Source: Nemertoderma westbladi | Taxonomy: Eukaryota; Xenacoelomorpha; Nemertodermatida; Nemertodermatidae | DNA length: 64,000 nucleotides | Assembly: GCA_032718475.1 (NCBI GenBank) | Contig: JAUCBJ010002303.1 | Location: 20,694-84,693 of the forward strand | Reading direction: 5' to 3' | In this document: positions 10,227 to 21,501 of the stretch, in pieces | Numbering within the stretch: the stretch's first letter is position 1 | How the letters are laid out: each line of letters starts with the position of its first letter | Translations under genes and position numbers: made by a program | The notes under the pieces: model-generated | What the model was told of the DNA's origin: nothing | The model's input: the letters and a program-made list of their open reading frames with translations, nothing else | Database searches by the model: none

Positions 10227-12774
10227 ATGGCAAGCAAACTTGTGCGAAAGAGAAAGGCGGAGCTAGGAGGAAAGGAGATACTGGTGGATTTCACCAAGAG
10301 GCATCCGGAAGAGAGGACAAGGGGATACTACGAGCGGTTAGAAAAGGGTCACGCAGTGCGAGCGCTACAGGACCACTTCAGGGAGGTGCACGAATAGCGG
10401 CTGGTCGGGACCTACGGGACGCCGTCGCTGGACAACGCGATCTTCGAGCATTTCCACTACGTGGTGAAAGGAGACGAGGCGAAGTTCGGGATTCCGAAGT
10501 ACGCAAGAGAGTCAGAGGAAAGATTGGAAGAGGTTCATAGAGTCCGTCAACAGGGGAGGATACATGATCCTAGATGACGAAGGGACTGTGGAAGACAAGG
10601 AGGGTTCAAGGAGAGGATCGGCGGGATTGGCCAGAACCATACTCCTACATTTGGCCGCGCCAAATGGGGATATTTTCCTATTTGACCTGGGAACGTATGG
10701 GAAGAAGGACGGGCCGAAGTTAAACTTGCTGCCGAGGGCGGTGCAAGTCCTAGTGAGAGAGAAGTCGACAACAAAAGTGGGATTGGCGATTCGCGATGAC
10801 ACGGAGAGAATCATCGGTCCGGACACCCCCAACCTCCTGGATATGCAGACGGTCTTCATGGCTATGACAGCACCAGACGGGTTGGGACTAGTCGAGAACA
10901 CAGGCCATTGCGGAGCGGTGGCGATGGGCCAGCTATTGGGGCTCGTATGTCACAAACCAATGGACTGGGGGAAGTTCAGAGAAGAGTACGGAGCAGAATT
11001 AGCAAACTCGCTGAAGTGGGGAGCGAGGCCGGAAAAACAAGAGGTGTATCAATTCCGAAGAGGAGCGATAAAGGTATATCAGAAGCGATATATCCTGCAG
11101 GAGGACTGGATAATGATAGGTTTGCTTAACCTATTCATGACCGTGGTTATCGAGAGGGAACCAGCGGCATTCCTATTATCGGGATCACCCCTAAACTACA
11201 GAAGAGCCTTTAAGACGGCTTTCGTGGGTCTGGTAGACCACCCGGGGCTGAAGGGCGAGTCGGTGTACTACAACAGCCGACATCTGGTAGACGGGGAGAT
11301 AGATACTCCGTATCAGAGATGGGAGCAGCTAGAGACGGATAGACGAGAGGCGAAGCGACTGGAAGAAGTTGCTAGACGGGAGAGGAGAGAAGCAGAGGAA
11401 AGGGAGGAGGAAGCCAGGGCGCAGAGCTACGGCTTCGAGGAACAGACGGGCTTAGACGAACTTCGTTGGACTTCATCAGGGAGTTCGGGGGAGTCTCTAG
11501 GGCGAGAACTGGGATGGACGGTGGGATCACCGAAACAGTCAACGTCGGGATTGCAAGCGACGCCCATACCAGCGGGCACTGAGGGCGACCAGCCGCTAAG
11601 GAAGCTAGGGGAGCTAGAGGGATGGAGAGCTACGGGCGAGAGCCAAGGCGGGAAGGGACATAGTGGGTCCACCGGGATACCGGGGTTGGAGTCACTGCCA
11701 GAGGAGGACGAAGACGACGACGAGTTCGGGAGGATCGGCCACTCGGACACGCACTGGGTTGGCGGGAGGGTGGTGACGGCCAGTGGGGCGAGGGCCTTCT
11801 GGGATAGACCCGGCAAACGGGCCTGGGTGCACGAGGAGCCGGCGATGGATTTCGCGGGGAGCACTATCAGGTTGGGCGAGCAACCGGGGACGGCACCACG
11901 GGTAGTATTCGGGGAGACGATGCACGAGAGGGGCGAGGAGATCGACGTAGATAGGGACACTAACGCCCGGAAGTTCGCTTACCAGCGACTCCACAGACCG
12001 CGGAGATCGCTTGGGACGAAAGACGACGTGGGGCGGGAGACATTGGTACTCGGCTGCGACTACTGTGGGAGACAGACCCACCAGGAAAGGAGCTGTTTGT
12101 ACCGGTTCCAGAAAGGAACTAGTTGTCTCTATTGCCGCGAGTCGAGCCACAGGATGGGGGCGTGTCCACGGTTGCATAACCGATGTTCGAAATGTAACTT
12201 CCGGGGACATTACGGATGCCAGTGCGACTGGATGGACGACAAAGAAAAGTTTAGGATCTTCGAGGAGGTGGCCGACGTCGGAGCGATGACTCGGCAACGC
12301 ATGAAGGCCCAGGAGTTCCGGTGGGGCTTCTTTAACATCAATCAGGAGGCTCACATGGAGATTATCAAACGGAGGCTTCCGTTTACCTATCAGGAAGTGG
12401 CGACGGCGGTATCATATGCCGGAGTGATAAATACGCAGAGGTATTTGTATAGGTGGACGCCACAGAGTAGAGGAGAGTTTAGGGATTTCTTGGCGGAGCA
12501 TGTGCCGCAGGCAATGAAGATGATCTTATGGGACGCCACCAGGGGGAGACAACAGGGCCACTCGGAGGGGCCACCCGCTAAGCGATACCGGGAGCTAATA
12601 ACACCGGCACCCAAGGAGTCAACGACCGGGATCAGTAAGGAGGTGGTGGCGAGAGTCCGAAGCCAGAAAGCAGACAAGACCAGAGGAGCGGCAGTGACCA
12701 GGAAACGACCCAGGGAGGAGGACGACAAAGGGAAAGACTTGAGGTGGTTCCCAAAGGCTGGTGGAACGAACTAA
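10227..12774 (+). pseudogene. Accessory retrotransposon ORF: DEDD 3'-5' exonuclease-like domain plus three CCHC zinc knuckles
   Basis: The first plausible ATG is 10,227. A TAG at 10,395 and a frame change near 10,505-10,530 break the first part; from 10,564 a 736-codon frame is intact. Residues below count from 10,564. Residues 3-190 follow the RNase D/WRN/EXD2-type exonuclease pattern: ILDDEG (D4-x-E6, motif I), a LLHLAAPNGDIFLFDL strand pair, KVGLAIRDD (71-79, motif II acid D79), LDMQT (92-96), then KWGARP...Y176ILQED181W (motif III; the acid is E180 or D181, one residue off the usual Y-x3-D). A charged helix (250-290) and an acidic low-complexity region follow. CCHC knuckles lie at 498-511, 521-534 and 541-554, and the tail is Arg/Lys-rich. 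I know of no BEL element with such an ORF. The exonuclease reading is inference from motif order; the knuckles are certain. Confidence 0.7.
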
Positions 12775-13428
12775 GACTTCGGTGTAACATGCCTGGAAGG
12801 CACCACGCGAGACGTGCGAACTCTTAAATACAAATTCAAATAATGTAAATAATCGAATAAGTACAATTTGTATGTACGTACGTAGCAATCAGTAATCTAG
12901 TAATGAAATATATATATTCGAAGTAAGTACTATAGTCATATAACCTTTCTCAATTAGCTACTGGGACTGGGGACCAATGGACTATAATACTACTACGGAC
13001 GAGACATTGGACGACATCACGCTTCTTGAGTGCGATGGCACAAAAGGGAGGGGTGAAACTCGTCGGGAGTGAGTGGTCAGGATAGAGGTTGAGTTGTAGT
13101 GCGGAGAGAGTGCGGAGTATAGAGAGAGTGTGAGCGCAATTCAAGTGTGGGGGGGAGAAGTAAGAGGCAGATTGAGGGACGAGGAGGTTCGAGAGTGTGT
13201 AAGAGTTGGGGTGAGAGTAGAGTAGAGTTGGAGTGGCGAAAATGTTGGGGAAACAAAAGTCGTGTGGGAGGAGCGCACGATCGGCCCGACACGGGATGCC
13301 AGACAAATGGGGTAGCATTATCATACCCATAGGGAGCGGTCTGGAAAGCCGGCTCTGAGAGAAAATAGTTCCACCCCACACCCGATACTAGATCGGGATC
13401 CAGCGGAATTGTAGCGCACTAGAGGTGG
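12775..13428 (+). other. 3' untranslated region of the right BEL element
   Basis: It matches 1,543-2,204 of the left copy, with short indels. The shared words include CAATTTGTATGTACGTAC and a region that reads as GA-rich on this strand. No ORF of note is present. Confidence 0.6.
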
Positions 13429-13457
13429 ATGCTATCTTCTCACCAGGAAGATAGCAT
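13429..13457 (+). other. Perfect 11 bp stem-loop abutting the polypurine tract (right copy)
   Basis: ATGCTATCTTC (13,429-13,439) and GAAGATAGCAT (13,447-13,457) are identical to the left copy, while the loop differs (TCACCAG versus TTACCGG). The PPT GGGGGGGAG and the LTR follow. Confidence 0.75.
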
Positions 13458-13466
13458 GGGGGGGAG

Positions 13467-14033
13467 TGTTAGCTTATCCAATTCCGCTAACCACCCCATA
13501 AAGTGAGCCATTAAGCAATATTGGGGAACACGAGGGTGAGCAGTCAACCTCGTGTCACCCCAACAAAGTGGGAAGGAGAAAGCACACACACACACACACA
13601 CAATAAGGGTCAGGGGTTACACCCCTGAGAGAGAGAGAGAGAGAGTAACAGGGGCGAAGGGAAACCCTCCAGGGGAGGAAAAGGGCGACAACAGGGTTAT
13701 TAGACAATGGGGGGAAGGCATCGGTTGAGTAATGTAACACAGCCAACCGTGCAATATATATTATCAGTACAGTAATCATTTCATTCACTTATAGTAAGTC
13801 AGTTTAGCTAGGGTAGTACCGGAACTTCAATTACCGTCTTCGTATACCATCCGTGTATCCAATATTGTATCTTATACTTTGTGTTATCATCTGTATACCT
13901 TATATCATATCTTATACTATTATACCCGGAGAACTATATACAGCGATCAATAACTCTCTTTACCTTTCACACACGGCGGGGACGCGTAGATTGAAAACCG
14001 GATAAACCGGGATCCTCCGTAGATCCCGTCACA
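13467..14033 (+). repeat. 3' LTR of the right BEL/Pao element
   Basis: 567 bp, from TGTTAGCTTA to CGTCACA. It aligns to 2,243-2,783 but is clearly diverged and carries CA-repeat and GA-repeat expansions near 13,585 and 13,630. The flanking DNA after it (CTTGT...) cannot be tested for a target-site duplication because the matching left flank is outside the window. Confidence 0.85.
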
Positions 14034-14114
14034 CTTGTAGATATTCCCATTGAATTCACTGGGAAGAGCTATCACCTGGGCTGGGGTGGGGTGATACAAT
14101 ACAAACTCACAGGT

Positions 14115-14865
14115 GATTTTTGCTTAATGTCTGGGATAGAGTGACTGGGTAAACACAACCTTACTAAACTTGGCAACATGGCATGTAATATACTTGTCTG
14201 CAGTTTGGGCCTGTAATAATAGCATTCACAAGGCCCTCACTATCATTTTTCATGAGCTCACCAGCTGGTGATTATACATTACTATTGGGTCTATGGCAAT
14301 TTTCGTGTTTTGGGGCTATTTTTCGAAATAAAACAAGTTGAGATGTTTCAATTTAAACCGCGATTTCACAAGTACCCATAGAAATCTATTTTCATGGTTC
14401 ATGCAAAATTTAATCAAAATCGTTAGAGCCGTTTTTGCACAAGTTAAGTAGGTACTGTAGTTGTCTAGTCAGTAGCTTTTTTGCTTATTAGAAGACCGAT
14501 AGGACTTCATACTGTAAAAGTATTCACTATGTATGTATATCGGGTTAACTCCTCCGAAACTATAGTTCGCCTGTCAATGAATGAAAGTTATATGAATCGA
14601 CGCAACTCAACCCCAGGGTGTGGAAAAAAAAAGTTTCTAAAAAAATTATTAAAGTGTATTTTTTTGTTTCAAAAAATAGCCTCAAAACACGAAAATTGCT
14701 ATAGACTCAATGATAGAAACACAAGCTGCTGGTGCTCATGAGGGCCTAGTAAGCTACTAACTATTGATTGAATGGATAGGCCCAAACTGCAACGAATTAC
14801 ATTACTTGTCAAATTTATTACTATCTCACTCTATCCCAGACAGAAAGCAAACATTGTAATATATT
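14115..14865. mobile_element. Fold-back/TIR element with about 200 bp inverted ends
   Basis: The left end (about 14,115-14,322; TGTCTGGGATAGAGTGA, GCAGTTTGGGCCT, AATTTTCGTGTTTT) is repeated inverted at about 14,690-14,865 (AAACACGAAAATTG, AGGCCCAAACTGC, TCACTCTATCCCAGACA). The centre has no transposase, so it looks like a non-autonomous DNA element. A related end lies at 36,440-36,620. Confidence 0.75.
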
Positions 14866-16842
14866 AGCCCGCCAGCCTATGATGTCCTTCAGTCCCGGGA
14901 TGCACCACAGCGCTTGTTTTATTGTACTAACTGACACCTGGCCGCCCGGTTGAACTTAGATTAATTACTGGCACCCGGTTGCACTCGCCGACACGTGGTT
15001 TGACTAACTATGGCCTAAGGTTGGTCTTGTTAGTGTGATCGTAGTCCCGGTTTACTACTGTTCGAGCAATTTTCATAGCAGGCTGCATAGAGCCTGCTAT
15101 GGTTAACTAAATACTGGCCCCGAAACGGCGAAAGTAAAGGTATTATATGTTAACTAGAACGCCATCAAGATGGCTTTAAACGAACCTGTCTTACACAGAC
15201 TCCAAGAAACAGATGGGATTGGAAGATGCAAACCAAGAATGACTTGCATCAACCAAAAAACTGCCTCCCATCTAATGTAATACACATTCGCCTAGGCAAA
15301 CAAATCATAATCACAATTACTACGATGATCTGTGAAATGGTATCCATATCCGCAACCTGAGAAACGGCCCAAAAGAGCAGTTTATTCTGCGGAGGGGTCT
15401 TTTCTGTATTAGATAAATAAAATAAAGAACACTATAATTACAGTATTTATACCTGATACATTCTCAGTTAGCCTAATAAAAACATCGGAGCAACCAATAT
15501 AATGTACATGTACAAGCATCCTATGAAAGTTTGTGAAATGTTCCCTTAAGTCTACCCAACAGCCGTTGGTACCCGGCTGGCAGCCACCCTGGTTCAGTTT
15601 TATGGTTTTGTTAGTTTAATCGACAGCTGTTGTAAACGTCCCAGATATACAAAACCTACTAAGCCTTTGCATTACAATTGAGCTTAGCCTAAGTTGATGA
15701 CAGTATTATAACGATGACAATTAGGCCCTATAGATACATACGATATATAAATGATGTACTGCTTGACATTACACTAACTGGCTGAATAGAGATAGAACTA
15801 TAATAATACGTTTGGCATTCTGTCAGATTTGAGTAGTAAGTAACCTCATAATAATTGCTAAATATCAATCACCTGAAAAACATTTCAAGCAAGGGAGTTG
15901 TGGGTATTTAATTTCGCGTTCAATAATGTTGAATATATGCAAATATTTCGAATATCGCACTTCGAATCGTTCCCAACTTTTTTATTCAACAACTAGACAA
16001 CAATTGATAAATACTTGCGTTTACAATTTTACAATGCATGCAAGTGGTTTCAAGCCATTTGGTGAACATACATAGTGACATATGTAGTGATATAGGTAAA
16101 TATATAAATATATATATCCATCGTGTTTTTGCCGGCCTCAGCTTTAGACAAAAACTACCCAGTCTAAAGACAGGTTCGTTATAAATTCACAAAGAAGGAC
16201 AAACTGATACGACGGTTGTCAATATCTGTGCGAATGTTTTTTCCCTTAGCATTCTCATTGGTGCTTCTATCAGTCTACAGTATACTATGTTAGTGCCATA
16301 TACTGTAGCAACCAACAACATTCTATAGCCAGGTTGGTGGAAAAAGCAGTTCAAAAATAACTCACGGTTGGTTAGATTTCCAAGCGGCGTCAAGAAGAGT
16401 TAACTGGTTAATAGGTACAGCACTGCTGGCGCATCCCGGGGCTGGCGGACACTGGCTGTCACTCATCCTGGACCTGTCCTGCATTGTTTATTTGACATAA
16501 GGTAGCGGCAGCAACACTCTTTAAATCACTTAGCTTTAAGTAGGCCTACCTGTCTCCAGTCTGCATGTGTGTTGTGCACTTCTTACTGGTCCGCAATGCT
16601 GCAATGCCTAATCTCTAAAATCACATACGGATTATTCTCCATAGGAATCCATTACGGCACACAAGCGAATGTACATAGGGATACGGCAAATGCATACGGA
16701 TACGGCGAAAAGTTACAGTATTTAAACCCGCCATTTCGACCGTTTCCTTGTGTTTTAAAACACGAGACAGTGGCACGTTATTTTAACCAAAACAATTTAC
16801 TAAACACAATTGAACAGGTTTCAGTTTTATTTTTGAGATTAA
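14866..16842. other. Intergenic, no recognisable gene
   Basis: I see no supported coding sequence. A palindrome GCCATCAAGATGGC followed by TTTAAACGAACCTG at 15,161-15,188 belongs to a small repeat family with copies near 21,380 and 36,385. The rest is AT-rich and unannotated. Confidence 0.5.
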
Positions 16843-17210
16843 GGGGGGATGGGGGGGTACCCCCTCCTTGTGTAAAATTTTCATATTTTTGGTTTTCTAT
16901 TTCATCTCATGCAGAATTTAATGGGGAGTACAAATCTTGAAACAGTTTGGCGAGATCTTTTTTAGTTCTCGAGTTATCGCTGTCTTTCCGTCTATCAGTT
17001 TGTCCGTCAAAATTTAGAAGACAGACAGACATGCTGTCAGACAGACATATTAGATGCCACCAAACATTAAAACTGACATCAGAAATGAAATCACCGACCC
17101 CGAAAACCCCCATATTGATAATTTTAGTGAGTTGGTATGAAGCCATAGTGTCAAACAAAGTCATTAACACCCGATTAACACATTTTTCAAAATACTACTC
17201 CTCCGCCGTT

Positions 17211-19547
17211 TTTCACCCAAATTCGATAATTTATGGCTCGTTTGAAAGGTTTTTTGAACATCTTGAAAAATTATCCAGCACTTTTTTGAAAAAAATATTT
17301 TTTTTAATATTATTGAAAACTTTAATTAATTTTATTAATTTTAATTAATAAATTTAAATAATTTACTTAAAAATTAATAATTTAAAGAATCGGCTGGATA
17401 ATTTTTGTAGAAACGATGGTGCCGAGTCCAAAAAAGTTGGTTTCAAAAAAATTCGATAAATATTAAGGGACTAGTAGTTTTTTTAGTGAAATATTTAATT
17501 CCGCCACTCGCCGCTAGAGGGAAACAAAAAAATTTTAAATTTCAATTTTTGTTGCTCTTTGGCCTTCCCCACGGAGGCTGAACACAACATATAACAGTGA
17601 TATTGACCTACTACACGAAGTTTGAGCTGTTTAAAAAAAAACTCTCCTGAGGGGGTACCCCCTCCCCCTTAAACAGCTGTAATAACTGTAAAACCTGGAC
17701 TATTGGCTTGTCATTAAAAACTATAAGATATTCGGTAGACTGACTATCCCGACCCGGGTCAGTAGGCTATATGATTCAGTGATTGATACTGTCAGCACAA
17801 AGTACTACAGTCAGTACTGCAGTAGGTACAGCTGGGTTTTCTATATTACTGTATTATAACAACGGATTTAACTGTTTAATTGATTACTGGATTCTAAACT
17901 TATTAATATGTAACGAAAGCCTATTACTTTTACACTTACAAAAACAAAATTAAAAATAAATTATTCACAAGTACTGAAGTACTTTTCGTTTTTCACCCAA
18001 ATTCGATAATTTATGGCTCGTTTGAAAGGTTTTTTGAACATCTTGAAAAATTATCCAGCACTTTTTTGAAAAAAATATTTTTTTTAATATTATTGAAAAC
18101 TTTAATTAATTTTATTAATTTTAATTAATAAATTTAAATAATTTACTTAAAAATTAATAATTTAAAGAATCGGCTGGATAATTTTTGTAGAAACGATGGT
18201 GCCGAGTCCAAAAAAGTTGGTTTCAAAAAAATTTCGATAAATATTAAGGGACTAGTAGTGTTTTTAGTGAAATATTTAATTCCGCCACTCGCCGCTAGAG
18301 GGACACAAAAAAATTTTAAATTTCAATTTTTGTTGCTCTTTGGCCTTCCCCACGTTGGCTGAACACAACATATAACAGTGATATTGACCTACTACACGAA
18401 GTTTGAGCTGTTTAAAAAAAACTCTCCTGAGGGGGTACCCCCTCCCCCTTAAACAGCTGTAATAACTGTAAAACCTGGACTATTGGCTTGTCATTAAAAA
18501 CTATAAGATATTCGGTAGACTGACTATCCCGATCCGGGTCAGTAGGCTATGATTCAGTGATTGATACTGTCAGCACAAAGTACTACAGTCAGTACTGCAG
18601 TAGGTACAGCTGGGTTTTCTATATTACTGTATTATAACAACGGATTTAACTGTTTAATTGATTACTGGATTCTAAACTTATTAATATATAACGAAAGCCT
18701 ATTACTTTTACACTTACAAAAACAAAATTAAAAATAAATTATTCACAAGTACTGAAGTACTTTTCGTTTTTCACCCAAATTCGATAATTTATGGCTCGTT
18801 TGAAAGGTTTTTTGAACATCTTGAAAAATTATCCAGCACTTTTTTGAAAAAAATATTTTTTTTAATATTATTGAAAACTTTAATTAATTTTATTAATTTT
18901 AATTAATAAATTTAAATAATTTACTTAAAAATTAATAATTTAAAGAATCGGCTGGATAATTTTTGTAGAAACGATGGTGCCGAGTCCAAAAAAGTTGGTT
19001 TCAAAAAAATTCGATAAATATTAAGGGACTAGTAGTGTTTTTAGTGAAATATTTAATTCCGCCACTCCCCGCTAGAGGGACACAAAAAAATTTTAAATTT
19101 CAATTTTTGTTGCTCTTTGGCCTTCCCCACGTTGGCTGAACACAACATATAACAGTGATATTGACCTACGACACGAAGTTTGAGCTGTTTAAAAAAAAAC
19201 TCTCCTGAGGGGGTACCCCCTCCCCCTTAAACAGCTGTAATAACTGTAAAACCTGGACTATTGGCTTGTCATTAAAAACTATAAGATATTCGGTAGACTG
19301 ACTATCCCGACCCGGGTCAGTAGGCTATATGATTCAGTGATTGATACTGTCAGCACAAAGTACTACAGTCAGTACTGCAGTAGGTACAGCTGGGTTTTCT
19401 ATATTACTGTATTATAACAACGGATTTAACTGTTTAATTGATTACTGGATTCTAAACTTATTAATATATAACGAAAGCCTATTACTTTTACACTTACAAA
19501 AACAAAATTAAAAATAAATTATTCACAAGTACTGAAGTACTTTTCGT
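17211..19547. repeat. 779 bp unit in three near-identical tandem copies
   Basis: Copies start at 17,211, 17,991 and 18,769 (TTTCACCCAAATTCG...) and the last ends at 19,547 (...GTACTTTTCGT). They differ by a handful of substitutions and 1-2 bp indels. Each holds an inverted pair AAAAATTATCCAGC / GCTGGATAATTTTT about 130 bp apart around an AT-rich core, plus a GGGGGTACCCCC palindrome. There is no long ORF. A recent segmental or satellite-like triplication is the simplest reading. Confidence 0.92.
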
Positions 19548-19790
19548 CTACTCTAGTGCATACTGTCAGACTGTATATAAAGAAATATAAACAATAATAT
19601 AAAGAAATATTTCATGGGATATTTATATTTATAAGATAGGACATTGTTCATACTGATACTGTATAGTGGTACTTTTATAAACATTACAACCCTAAATAAT
19701 GGTGATGTCAATTTAAACAGTATTAGTATACGACTACCAACTACTGTAGATAACATAAATAATCTAATAACTGACAATATAAATCTGTAA
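19548..19790 (+). promoter_or_regulatory. 5' flank of the first dihydrodiol dehydrogenase copy
   Basis: AT-rich sequence. Only the last part (TAACTGACAATATAAA) is shared with the second gene copy at about 34,787, so the duplicated block starts right before the ATG. No clear TATA or initiator can be named. Confidence 0.35.
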
Positions 19791-20822
19791 ATGGCTCTTC
19801 TTAGATGGGGTATTTGCGGGAGTGGCAAGATTAGTCACGATTTCAGCCTAGCGCTAGCCCTGAAAGCTGGAAAAGACAGACACTTGCTGCAAGCTGTTGC
19901 TGCGAGAAACAGCGAACGAGCTCAAAAATTCGCAAAAATTCACAACATCGGCACAGCGTACGGGGATTACAAGCAGCTAGCTGAGGACAGCGCTGTAGAC
20001 ATCGTCTACATCGGAGTCATACATCCGCACCATTTCGAAACCACTAAACTCTTCCTAAACGCAGGTAAACACGTATTGTGCGAGAAACCCTTAACCTTGT
20101 CATCCAAAGAAACAACCACTCTATGCGAGTTGGCAAAGAAGAACAACGTATTCCTTGCGGAGGGATTGTGGTCCCGATATTTTCCCATCTATAAACGGAT
20201 ACGCCAGATTATTGATGATAATGAAATAGGCGATGTTCGAACCGTGGCTGCCAATTTTGGTTTCAATTTATCTGCAGTCGATAGGCTGACAGATCCAGCA
20301 CTTGGTGGTGGTGCTTTGTATGATTTGGGTTTGTACACGATTCAGTTTGCCTTGTGGATATACCACAACTTTGGCTACAAACTTAATGATATATCTTCAG
20401 TAGGAGCTTTAAACCCGAGTACCAAAGTAGATGAAACCACTGTCGTTACGATGAAGTTTGCCGATTCCAAATTAGCGGTTCTCACCTCTTCCACCTCTTC
20501 TATACTGTCGAACACTGCAGTTGTGTCCGGCACATTGGGGTGTTTAACGGTTGAGAAGTTGTGGTGTCCCACCAAATTGGTCGTCAATGGGAAAGAAGAA
20601 ATTTACGACCTACCGGATATTAAGGAGATTAATTTAAAGGACAAAGGAGGATTTAATTTTATAAATTCAGCGGGTTTGATTTACGAGGCAGATGCAGTTC
20701 GCACCGCCATTAACGCCGGTCTCAAAGAAACTGCCGAAGCTCCTTGGTCTCAGACAATAGCGATAAGTGAGATAGTAGATACTGTACTTAAACAGGTTGG
20801 GTATAGAAGTGGAACTTTGTAA
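19791..20822 (+). CDS. DHDH-like: Dihydrodiol dehydrogenase-like oxidoreductase, copy 1 (intronless)
   Basis: 343 residues, ATG to TAA, no intron. It is a Gfo/Idh/MocA-family NADP-dependent dehydrogenase of the trans-1,2-dihydrobenzene-1,2-diol dehydrogenase type, which oxidises dihydrodiols and some sugars in the cytosol. The N-terminal Rossmann motif is GICGSGKI (residues 7-14), IGVIHPHHF follows at 74-82, and CEKP with the catalytic Lys is at K99. The substrate domain has GGGALYDLGLY, with D178 and Y182 in the Dx3Y arrangement. Length and motifs match the family (about 335 residues) over the whole protein. Vertebrate homologues have introns, so an intronless copy suggests retroposition or intron loss. 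It lies directly after the 779 bp repeats and has a paralogue at 34,803. Confidence 0.93.
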   Translation: MALLRWGICGSGKISHDFSLALALKAGKDRHLLQAVAARNSERAQKFAKIHNIGTAYGDYKQLAEDSAVDIVYIGVIHPHHFETTKLFLNAGKHVLCEKPLTLSSKETTTLCELAKKNNVFLAEGLWSRYFPIYKRIRQIIDDNEIGDVRTVAANFGFNLSAVDRLTDPALGGGALYDLGLYTIQFALWIYHNFGYKLNDISSVGALNPSTKVDETTVVTMKFADSKLAVLTSSTSSILSNTAVVSGTLGCLTVEKLWCPTKLVVNGKEEIYDLPDIKEINLKDKGGFNFINSAGLIYEADAVRTAINAGLKETAEAPWSQTIAISEIVDTVLKQVGYRSGTL

Positions 20823-21488
20823 TTTTTTATCATCAGGAAATTCAGAACCAGTATACTGTGTAAGGGTCAAGAGTGACTAAGTGTGCTGTAAGACTATTAT
20901 ACCATAAATTAATAATTATTTCATGGAGTGACTGAGAGGTAATACAGTATTATTGATTTTTAAGTGTTGAGGTGATGGTACATAAACAAAACAAATGACA
21001 ATTAGGTATTAATTATTGTTTTATATACTTACAGTGTTGCATTTTTAATTACTGTATAACATTATATTCATTCATGCAGTAATTAATTAAGCTGTTAAAG
21101 AATCAATTATATAATTCCCTCGGCTTTTACATTATGACCGGTAATATTTTATCAATTTGTTTTATGTAATGGACGACCCCACCCCATATGTTTTCTACAA
21201 ATCTTTTTTATCGTATTTTGTATTGCTTCACAGTTGACTGAACCATAGGGATTATAAAATTCTGGTTACGACTGTTGCGCTTGCCATCATTAAGATTGGT
21301 AAAACTTATAGATTCTCAAACGGTTACGAATTAAATTGGGCATCCGGGGTCCGGATAATTAAGTAATTTAAACTAGAAAGCCAGCAAGCTGGCTTTAAAC
21401 GAACCTGCCCTCAAACCAGTACCCTGAGTCAGTACCCTGAGTGAGCGAAATTGAAAACATGAAAATTGCCATCAACTCAATGATAGAA
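20823..21488 (+). repeat. Duplicated 3' flank of the dehydrogenase, copy 1
   Basis: It matches 35,826-36,488 over its length with a few indels (AAATTCAGAACCAGTATACT and onward), so the duplication unit was gene plus about 660 bp. It ends with GCCAGCAAGCTGGC and TTTAAACGAACCTGCC. Homology stops where retroelement sequence begins at about 21,490. No gene lies in it. Confidence 0.85.
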
Positions 21489-21501
21489 CAGTCTGTGTTT
21501 G

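Larger units (their letters stand above)
2243..14033 (+). mobile_element. BEL/Pao LTR retrotransposon with an extra 3' ORF, about 11.8 kb
   Basis: LTR-gag-PR-RT-RNase H-IN-array-accessory ORF-PPT-LTR, all on the plus strand. The order PR-RT-RH-IN with DUF1759-like gag, DUF1758-like protease and DUF5641-like tail is diagnostic of BEL/Pao. The Pol frame is broken by stops at 4,430, 5,432 and 6,839, by a frame change at the poly-G run 3,498-3,516, and by a 1 bp insertion near 7,980. The copy is therefore not autonomous. The region between pol (ends 8,816) and the 3' LTR is unusually long, about 4.6 kb, and holds a tandem array and a second long ORF. Confidence 0.88.

Noticed and set aside
10181-10540. 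Arg/Gly-rich ORF overlapping the start of the accessory ORF
   Set aside because: Low-complexity composition. The frame from 10,227 reads as ordinary protein and joins the exonuclease-like region, so this is a shadow frame.
16569-17348. ORFs of 120-130 residues before and in the 779 bp repeat
   Set aside because: They run through AT-rich and homopolymer DNA, carry no domain, and part overlaps the tandem unit.
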